A program made the position numbers and the translations under genes. Source: Thiodiazotropha sp040506705 (GTDB lineage: Bacteria > Pseudomonadota > Gammaproteobacteria > Chromatiales > Chromatiaceae). Taken from it: a DNA stretch of 64,000 nt. A model generated the notes under the pieces. That model was not told the DNA's origin and did not search any database. It saw only the letters and a list, made by a program, of their open reading frames with translations. The DNA is taken from contig JBEVWG010000019.1 in NCBI GenBank assembly GCA_040506705.1, positions 1 through 64,000 on the forward strand. The letters are read 5' to 3'. Of the stretch, positions 28,383 through 35,195 are shown piece after piece; position 1 is the stretch's first letter; each line of letters opens with the position of its first letter.

Positions 28383-29780
28383 ATGAGTGCAAAGCATTTT
28401 GATGTAGTAGTGATTGGCAGTGGTCCCGGTGGTGAAGGGGCTGCCATGAAGCTGGTAAAGAGTGGTAAGCGGGTAGCGGTAATCGAAGCACATGATAAAG
28501 TGGGCGGAGGATGCACCCATTGGGGCACGATCCCTTCCAAGGCACTTCGACACAACATTCAGTTGCTGCGCGACTATCGGAAGAATCCCCTCTTCCAACA
28601 TACTCAGGATCAGATTCAGGTCGAATATTCCGATCTGCTTCAAGCTACCGGCAAGGTGATCAGCGAACAGGTGCGCAGTCGCCTGCGACACTATGCCCGA
28701 AATAGAATCGATGTCATTCACGGCAGAGCAAGATTCATCGATACTCACCGACTGGAGATCATGCAGGATCGAGGGGTGAGTGAAGAGGTCACAGGGGATC
28801 ACTTTGTGATTGCAACCGGGTCGCGCCCTTACCATCCCAAGGATATCGATTTCAACCATCCCAGAGTATTGGATAGTGACTCGGTACTACGTCTCGACAG
28901 TACACCCGACTCCATCACCATCTATGGTGCTGGTGTGATCGGTTGTGAATACGCTTCGATCTTCTGCAATCTCGATGTCAAAGTTAATCTGGTCAACACC
29001 CGCGACCGCCTACTATCTTTTCTGGATGATGAAATCACCGATGCACTGAGTTACCACCTGCGTAACCAGGGAACCGTGATTCGCCACGACGAGGAGTACG
29101 AGCAGGTTGAGCCAATGGATGACGGGGTCGTTCTGCACTGTAAGTCGGGTAAAAAATTCAAGACCGATGTTCTACTCTGGGCCAACGGACGCAGTGGTAA
29201 TACTGAACAGATGGGGCTGGAAGAGATAGGAGTCACTGTAAACCATCGTGGCCAGATCGAAATCGATAAAACCTATGCCACCTCACTACCCCATATCTAT
29301 GCTGTGGGTGATGTGGTGGGCCCCCCTGCCCTGGCCAGTGCCAGTTACGATCAGGGTCGTTTTGTTGGTGCCCAGATTGCGACCGGTAGTGCTGACTGGC
29401 AACTCATCGATGACTTTCCAACTGGAATCTATACCCTGCCTGAGATCAGTTCTCTTGGCCGGACCGAACGGGAACTCACTACCAGCAAGATCCCTTATGA
29501 GGTAGGCCAGGCCAGTTTCCGCACCATCGCGCGGGCGCAGATTACCGGTCATGATGTGGGTATGCTGAAGCTGTTGTTTCATCGTGAAACCCTGGAAATC
29601 CTTGGCATCCACTGTTTTGGCGAACAGGCTTCCGAGATTGTTCACATTGGGCAGGCCATCATGGCTCAACCCGGGGAAGCGAACAGTCTGCTCTATTTCG
29701 CAGAAACCACATTCAACTACCCAACTATGGCAGAAGCTTATCGTGTGGCTGCCCTGAATGGGCTGAACCGAATATTCTAA
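28383..29780 (+). CDS. sthA: soluble pyridine nucleotide transhydrogenase
   Basis: SthA is a cytoplasmic FAD flavoprotein that passes hydride between NADPH and NAD+. The 465-residue product opens with the FAD-binding Rossmann motif (VVVIGSGPGGEGAA), followed by GGGCTHWGTIPSKALRH, the SthA-specific form of the disulfide-reductase active-site region with one Cys only. The NAD(P) fold is YGAGVIGCEYASIF near residue 180 and the C-terminal interface domain is complete. GGAG precedes the ATG. It is a single gene. It could balance NADPH in a cell with high H2 or TCA flux; that link is inference. Confidence 0.96.
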   Translation: MSAKHFDVVVIGSGPGGEGAAMKLVKSGKRVAVIEAHDKVGGGCTHWGTIPSKALRHNIQLLRDYRKNPLFQHTQDQIQVEYSDLLQATGKVISEQVRSRLRHYARNRIDVIHGRARFIDTHRLEIMQDRGVSEEVTGDHFVIATGSRPYHPKDIDFNHPRVLDSDSVLRLDSTPDSITIYGAGVIGCEYASIFCNLDVKVNLVNTRDRLLSFLDDEITDALSYHLRNQGTVIRHDEEYEQVEPMDDGVVLHCKSGKKFKTDVLLWANGRSGNTEQMGLEEIGVTVNHRGQIEIDKTYATSLPHIYAVGDVVGPPALASASYDQGRFVGAQIATGSADWQLIDDFPTGIYTLPEISSLGRTERELTTSKIPYEVGQASFRTIARAQITGHDVGMLKLLFHRETLEILGIHCFGEQASEIVHIGQAIMAQPGEANSLLYFAETTFNYPTMAEAYRVAALNGLNRIF

Positions 29781-29904
29781 ACTGGGTCTGGCCATCGTAG
29801 CCTGAAGATCTGGCCAGGCGCAGCCAAATATCCCTGCTAAAGCTATCAAGAAAACTGACGCTATCTATATCTGACTCTAAATGGATCGGCATGGAGATAC
29901 CAGT

Positions 29905-31026
29905 ATGGGATGGTTCAATAGGAAGGAAAAGAGACACATTGTAGAGCTTGAGTCGGAAAATAATAAACTGAGGGAGAAAGCTGCAGCACTTGAGGAACAA
30001 CTGGACAGGCAGTCTGAAACCCTAGCCTCACTTCAACAGCACTCATCCGGGGAGTCTCAACTCAATGAGTTGATGACCTTCGAAAACTCGCAGATGAAAG
30101 CTGGCTTGGGTATTATTCAATCCGACCTGGCCGATTCAGTCGTATCAGCAAAACACACCTTAAGCTGTGCTACGAATGTGCGCTCACATTTTACAGGTCT
30201 GACAACTGATATATCTCATATCACAGAGGCATTGGATGACCTCTCCAGACTCTCTACTCATGCAGAAGGCTCTGTAAAAAACATGTCTTCCCGCGCCACT
30301 GAAATCAGCTCAATTCTGGCATTTATAAGGGGCATTGCAGAGCAGACCAATCTCCTCGCTTTGAATGCAGCTATTGAAGCAGCGCGAGCTGGAGAGCAGG
30401 GACGAGGTTTTGCCGTAGTTGCTGATGAAGTACGAGGTCTTGCAGACAAGACACAATCAGCAATCAGTGACACCAACGATGTAATCCAATCCATGCAACA
30501 AAACGTGGAATCTGTTGGTGGTGACTCAACCCGACTGATTGAGTGTATTGACGATGTCCAGGGCAAGGTAAAAGGGTTCGAAGAGAACCTCAAAAACATC
30601 AATGAAGAGGTTAAAGGCTACTTTGGTGATATATCGGCAACAACTGACAGTGTTTTTATGGGGCTGGCAAAGCTGGACCATATGTTGTGGAAGGTAAACA
30701 CCTATCTCTCAATCAATCACGGCGAAGCTGCATTTGAATTTGTCGATCACCACAACTGCAGACTCGGTAAGTGGTACTACGAAGGCGAAGGTGATGAGTT
30801 TTTCTCATCCTCACCCTATTACAAAGCGCTGGAACAACCCCATGAGATTGTTCATAAAACGACACATGATATTTTCAAACTCCTTCAGAGTGAACGAGAT
30901 TACAGCGCACTGATGAACGCGCTTAAAACGATGGAAGAGAACAGCATGGAAGTTTTCAGAAAACTCGATGAAATCAAACAGAGCGCTGAATCAGAAGGTG
31001 AATCAAGATATTCCAACATTTTGTGA
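29905..31026 (+). CDS. soluble methyl-accepting chemoreceptor with zinc-binding CZB domain
   Basis: A 373-residue cytoplasmic chemoreceptor-like protein without membrane segments. An N-terminal coiled coil (residues 10-45) leads to the conserved signalling hairpin GIAEQTNLLALNAAIEAARA (near 145), which contacts CheA/CheW. The C-terminus is a CZB domain with the zinc ligands in HGEAAFEFVDHHNCRLGKW (near 275) and a later His. CZB proteins sense zinc or zinc-thiolate oxidation. The methionine at 29905 has GGAGAT upstream at good spacing; an upstream ATG at 29881 lacks one. No che operon is adjacent, though a CheB-CheR fusion gene lies 4 kb away. Confidence 0.93.
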   Translation: MGWFNRKEKRHIVELESENNKLREKAAALEEQLDRQSETLASLQQHSSGESQLNELMTFENSQMKAGLGIIQSDLADSVVSAKHTLSCATNVRSHFTGLTTDISHITEALDDLSRLSTHAEGSVKNMSSRATEISSILAFIRGIAEQTNLLALNAAIEAARAGEQGRGFAVVADEVRGLADKTQSAISDTNDVIQSMQQNVESVGGDSTRLIECIDDVQGKVKGFEENLKNINEEVKGYFGDISATTDSVFMGLAKLDHMLWKVNTYLSINHGEAAFEFVDHHNCRLGKWYYEGEGDEFFSSSPYYKALEQPHEIVHKTTHDIFKLLQSERDYSALMNALKTMEENSMEVFRKLDEIKQSAESEGESRYSNIL

Positions 31027-31060
31027 ATCTAAGACCCATGGCGCTCACTTAACTGCTATT

Positions 31061-31083
31061 GGTGGGGCTGGACCCCACCCTAC
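31061..31083. repeat. REP-like palindrome, family A
   Basis: GGTGGGGCTGGACCCCACC followed by CTAC, a variant of the family seen at 22.8-23.4 kb and 53.0 kb. It lies between the chemoreceptor gene and the converging exporter gene. Confidence 0.8.
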
Positions 31084-31210
31084 AATACGAGCCCGATGGG
31101 CGAGAGCACTGGTTTTAATGACTTTGCAGGAAATTCGCTTATACCTATCAATGGGAAAAGGTTGAAGTGCAGTTATTGATAGTCCTGATTCAATCATCCT
31201 CCCGATACCC

Positions 31211-31525
31211 TCAAGAGACAAACTTTAAGCCAATAATCGAACCGATCAATGTTGATATAAAAAAGAGCCTCATCCCCGTCAGTGGCTCAGAAAAAAGTAT
31301 GGCTCCAAGCACAACCACCCCAACAGCACCAATTCCTGTCCACACCGCGTAAGCTGTCCCAATTGGAATGATTTGCATTGCCTTTGTTAAAGCATAAAAA
31401 GAGAGCAATGCAGACAGAGCAAACAATATCGTATAGCCAGGCTTGGTAAAGCCATCCGACAGTTTTAAAAAAACGGCGAAAAATATTTCAAATAATCCCG
31501 CAGCTAACAACCATAACCAGGCCAT
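31211..31525 (-). CDS. SMR transporter, Gdx/SugE-type guanidinium exporter
   Basis: A 104-residue small multidrug resistance protein with four membrane helices. The stretch IPIGTAYAVWTGIGAVG near residue 55 and the helix-1 Glu (AAGLFEIFFAVFLK) match the SugE/Gdx branch, whose established role is proton-coupled guanidinium export, rather than the EmrE branch (GIAYAIWSG). The ATG at 31525 is preceded by TTTGGAG; a longer upstream frame is not supported. No guanidine riboswitch was found ahead of it. With the guanidine importer and degradation operon at 12-22 kb, it gives the cell both use and efflux of the same compound. Quaternary ammonium export is the alternative. Confidence 0.85.
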   Translation of the reverse strand: MAWLWLLAAGLFEIFFAVFLKLSDGFTKPGYTILFALSALLSFYALTKAMQIIPIGTAYAVWTGIGAVGVVVLGAILFSEPLTGMRLFFISTLIGSIIGLKFVS

Positions 31526-31903
31526 TGATGACTCCAAAGCTATTTTAATGTAAAAACAGAGTGACACGCTTTCCAGGTAAGATACAAATTCGTGCGCAAA
31601 GATTAAAGCTATTGAATCAAAAAAAAGGACACGAGCCTCATAATGGTGCAAATATTATTTTACAGACTATTTATACAGACAAAACGCATCTTACTGGTGC
31701 ATGAAAAATTTATAATTACTATAACTTAACACCACCTAAGCTTTATCTTGGTGCAAAAAAAATAGTGCTATCCAAGAGGCATTTATTTTACGTATGATGC
31801 GCCATGTCCAAACAGTTAGCGCATGCCGCTAGCAGACTGAATGTCTGACTATGGACAAAGTAACTATCCTTTTTTTAAGTCATCAACACAGGTGGAGCAC
31901 ACA
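31526..31903. other. divergent intergenic region with three TGGTGCA repeats
   Basis: The gap between the exporter and FeSII genes is AT-rich and carries TGGTGCA at 31644, 31695 and 31749, about 51-54 bp apart in the same direction. These could be regulator sites, but no known consensus is claimed. No -24/-12 promoter was found for FeSII. Confidence 0.4.
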
Positions 31904-32272
31904 ATGGCCACAATATATTTCTCCTCTCCCATTATGGGAAAAAACAAGAAAGTTTCTGCTATTGCAGGTAAACGCGATACCTTGCTCGCAGTAGCAAAGG
32001 AAAACAACATCAAAATCCCATTCGAGTGTCAGGATGGAGAGTGTGGCTCATGCCTGGTAAAGATTACCCATCTTGATGGAGATCACATCAAAGGGGCAAT
32101 GCTGACAGATAAAGAGAGAACCGTTCTGAAGTCAATCGGCAAGCTACCAAAGCATGAGGAAGAGCGTGCGAATGTAAAAGACATACCCCCAACCTTTCGT
32201 CTAGCCTGCCAGACTGTGGTTACTGATGAAGACCTGCTGGTAGAATTTACTGGTGAACCAGGCGGCGCATAA
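31904..32272 (+). CDS. FeSII (Shethna) [2Fe-2S] ferredoxin
   Basis: A 122-residue plant-type [2Fe-2S] ferredoxin. Cluster Cys are in CQDGECGSCLV (residues about 40-48) and RLACQT near 103. Start MATIYFSSPIMGKNKKV and end LLVEFTGEPGGA agree closely, from memory, with Azotobacter FeSII, the Shethna protein II that binds oxidised nitrogenase and protects it from oxygen. The paired Lys near residues 15-16, implicated in nitrogenase docking, are kept. GGTGGAG precedes the ATG at 31904; 21 extra upstream residues are not supported. No nif gene lies in the window, so diazotrophy is inferred from this gene alone. Confidence 0.88.
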   Translation: MATIYFSSPIMGKNKKVSAIAGKRDTLLAVAKENNIKIPFECQDGECGSCLVKITHLDGDHIKGAMLTDKERTVLKSIGKLPKHEEERANVKDIPPTFRLACQTVVTDEDLLVEFTGEPGGA

Positions 32273-32897
32273 AGAAGTTTTTTTCAGAGATCCGGTATCC
32301 GTGCGGCAAGCTTCATCCACTGGCAGAGGGTTGCAGCAAAGGAACAAGATCAGCCACATCTTCTCTTGTTAATCACATCAGGGGATCTCCTGCTGGCGCT
32401 GTAAGAACTTCCGAATAGAAACCTCTGATCCTGCAAAGCGTCACAGCTATTGGGTAGTGGAGGAATATTCCCTCTCTGCAACCACTCTCTTTCTTCAGGT
32501 GTGACAGTGTATGCTTCACGACTGCGCCTTAATTCCAGAAGAAGAGGTGTAAGAGCCCCTCTCCCTTGATGGGAGAGGGGTTGGGGAGAGGGTGTGCGTC
32601 AAACAATCTTTGTTATGCTGATTATTGTTGTCGATGATGGCATTGATGCCCCCCTTCTCCGGCCCACTCCAGCTAAAGGGAGAGGAGAGTTACTCTCCCT
32701 GCTTACTTACCACTCTGATGATTTCTGTTTTCTTCTGCCCCTCATCCTCTGCTGCATGGTGCCTTCTATCTCTCAACACATACTCGATATGTGTATATCA
32801 AGTGAGATTAATCAGCTATCGCAATAGTGGTTGTGATTAATTGGAGAGGAATTTTAGTGTTAATAAAAAATAGCCCAAGGATCAACTTAAGTTAAGT
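32273..32897. other. gene-poor stretch with dispersed repeats
   Basis: No supported gene. A palindrome (CCCCTCTCCC/GGGAGAGGGG, 32556-32580) and a degenerate copy of the DUF1059 3' flank (about 32700-32780) are present. On the minus strand about 32347-32560 reads open for some 65 codons without a start (TPLLLELRRSREAYTVTPEE is part of it) and could be a decayed gene end. Confidence 0.5.
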
Positions 32898-35180
32898 TTA
32901 TGAGCCTGCATCGGACTGAGCTATATTCTTCAGGTATTTTTCCAGGTCATCTGAAGGCATTGGTCGTGCGAAAAGAAAGCCCTGCCCAACTCGACAACCC
33001 TGCTCAATCAGGAATTGATGTTGCTCCTCGGTTTCCACACCTTCAGCCAGTACATCAAGTAATAAATTCCTCCCCATAGAAATGATCGCTTTGGAAATTG
33101 CGACATCATTCAAATCACCCGGAATTTCAGAAACAAACGTTTTATCGATTTTAAGTCGTGTGATTGGTAGTCGTTTAAGATAATTTAACGACGAATAGCC
33201 AGTACCGAAATCATCGATTGCAACCTTGACTCCAAGCGCTCGAAGACTGGACAGGATTTGGCTGGTGACCTCGGTGGAGCGCATCATGATGGTCTCTGTA
33301 ATCTCCACCTCTAAACAACCAGGCGCGAGAGCTGTGTCATTCAGGATATGCTCGACATCAAGAACCAGGTTGTTATGATCGAACTGCTTCCCTGACAAGT
33401 TGACACTGATCGTCACCTCACTATCCATCAAGCCTGAATCCTGCCAGGCTTTCATTTGTTGGCAGGCTTCTCTCAATATCCATTTACCCATTTTATTAAT
33501 AATTCCCGACTCCTCTGCCAAAGGAATGAATTTATTGGGTGTTACTAATCCAAGTTCTGGGTTTTGCCATCTTATGAGTGCTTCAATACCACAAATTTTC
33601 ATGGATACCAGCTCAAACTGGGGCTGATAATAGAGTATCAACTCGTTATTTTTCATAGCACCATGAAGGCTGGATGCCAGAAAAACACGTTCAAATGCTT
33701 TGCTGGTCAACTCTTCCGAATAGTACTGGAAGGTATTTCTGCCCTCTTCCTTAGCCCGGTACATCGCAGAATCTGCATTACGAACCAGATCATCGACGCT
33801 ATCCCCATGTTCAGGATAGAGGCTGATTCCAATACTTGCGCCGAGAAATAGTTCATGACCATTTATAGTAAATGGTTTTCTGAAAGTATTGAGCAGCTTT
33901 TTTGCGACCAGCGCACCATTTGATTCATTTTTGATGTGTGTGAGAATTACAGTAAATTCATCCCCCCCCATTCTTGCAATGGTATCATCTTCCCGAAACA
34001 GAGCCTGAAACCGTTTTGCAACCTCTTTCAGTACTTCATCTCCACAGGCGTGATCGAAGCTGTCATTGACCTCTTTGAATCGATCCAGATCGATAAACAG
34101 TATTGCAATTGTTGTTTTGTTTCGGTGAGCAACGTGAATCGCCTGACTCAGACGGTCTGCGAATAGCAGACGATTGGGCAGTCCTGTCAGTGGATCATGT
34201 TGTGCCAGATGCGCATAGCTGAGTTCTCGTTGCTTCAGTTCATCGAGTAATTCCAGGTGTTCTGTTAGGTCATGGGATGATTCAATAACCCCAATGATCT
34301 CACCATTATCGTCAAACAGTGGACTGATCGAGATCTCGAATCTTCGATTTACCCCCATTTCCGAAACATGACTGTGAACAACCTTACTGGGTGATCGGGT
34401 TTGCAGTACAATCTCTAGCGGACAAGGGTAATCATTACCCGAACAAGGTTTCTCATTGTTGTGGGAAAGCTGATAACAGCAGAGATTCTGCGAATCGAGT
34501 TTCAATGTACTGGCAACTTGTTTTGCTGCAAGATTCATTCTTAACACTTTATAGTCGAGACCGATCACCATGATGGGATCATCGACACCATCAATAACAT
34601 GCTGCAGAAATGTACGCTCATCAATTACCGCCATTTCTGCCTTGCGGCGCTCTGTGGTATCTGTCAGATTCATCAGGCAACAGATTTCACCGTCTAAACT
34701 TGTATGGATGATACTATCCGCTCTGACATAGCGGTTATTACTCTCTTTTGAGATTTTCAGTGTAAAGTCATTTGAAATCAGACGATCTTCAGCGAATGCA
34801 TCACGTATATGATCAAACAGCAGACGACTCATTCCCGCAGCCATTTGCGTTGAGAGGGGCCTATTCAACAATCGTGAACGTTCAGCACCCAACATCGCAG
34901 CTGCTGTTAAATTCAGATTTTTTATAATCCCTTGTTTATCAAGGGTCAAATAACCCACGGGAGCGAAATCATAGAGTTCAGCATACTGATCACGTATGAT
35001 TTCCAACTCCTGCTGCGATTCGATCAAATCCCGATTTTGGATCTCAAGTTCAATTTTGTGGAGTTGTAGATCATGCAGCAGATGTTCAGAGTCTGTATCC
35101 TTTTCCAGATGCAGCAGATCCTCCGATTGGCTGAGCATTTTTTCAAGCTCAATGCGACTGAGGTTGCTGTATCGGCTCAT
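32898..35180 (-). CDS. PAS-PAS-GGDEF-EAL c-di-GMP protein
   Basis: A 760-residue cytoplasmic protein. An N-terminal coiled coil is followed by two PAS domains (about 65-175 and 190-310, the second holding CYQLSHNNEKPCSG), a GGDEF domain (MGGDEF near 405) and an EAL domain (IEALIRW near 525, later ITETIMM, DDFGTGYSSL). Both catalytic motifs are intact, and a complete RxxD inhibition site (FREDDTIARMGGDEF) is present. AAGGAAA precedes the ATG. It starts 15 bp after the CheB-CheR fusion gene and is surely co-transcribed with it, so chemotaxis-like adaptation and c-di-GMP turnover are probably linked. The gene ends the minus-strand run that starts with the hup genes but is separated from hupV by about 420 bp plus the CheB-CheR gene. 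Confidence 0.92.
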   Translation of the reverse strand: MSRYSNLSRIELEKMLSQSEDLLHLEKDTDSEHLLHDLQLHKIELEIQNRDLIESQQELEIIRDQYAELYDFAPVGYLTLDKQGIIKNLNLTAAAMLGAERSRLLNRPLSTQMAAGMSRLLFDHIRDAFAEDRLISNDFTLKISKESNNRYVRADSIIHTSLDGEICCLMNLTDTTERRKAEMAVIDERTFLQHVIDGVDDPIMVIGLDYKVLRMNLAAKQVASTLKLDSQNLCCYQLSHNNEKPCSGNDYPCPLEIVLQTRSPSKVVHSHVSEMGVNRRFEISISPLFDDNGEIIGVIESSHDLTEHLELLDELKQRELSYAHLAQHDPLTGLPNRLLFADRLSQAIHVAHRNKTTIAILFIDLDRFKEVNDSFDHACGDEVLKEVAKRFQALFREDDTIARMGGDEFTVILTHIKNESNGALVAKKLLNTFRKPFTINGHELFLGASIGISLYPEHGDSVDDLVRNADSAMYRAKEEGRNTFQYYSEELTSKAFERVFLASSLHGAMKNNELILYYQPQFELVSMKICGIEALIRWQNPELGLVTPNKFIPLAEESGIINKMGKWILREACQQMKAWQDSGLMDSEVTISVNLSGKQFDHNNLVLDVEHILNDTALAPGCLEVEITETIMMRSTEVTSQILSSLRALGVKVAIDDFGTGYSSLNYLKRLPITRLKIDKTFVSEIPGDLNDVAISKAIISMGRNLLLDVLAEGVETEEQHQFLIEQGCRVGQGFLFARPMPSDDLEKYLKNIAQSDAGS

Positions 35181-35195
35181 GAAAATTTCCTTAGT

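Noticed and set aside
31526..31800. Guanidine-II or -III riboswitch ahead of the gdx gene
   Set aside because: No paired ACGR-loop hairpins and no guanidine-III core could be found.
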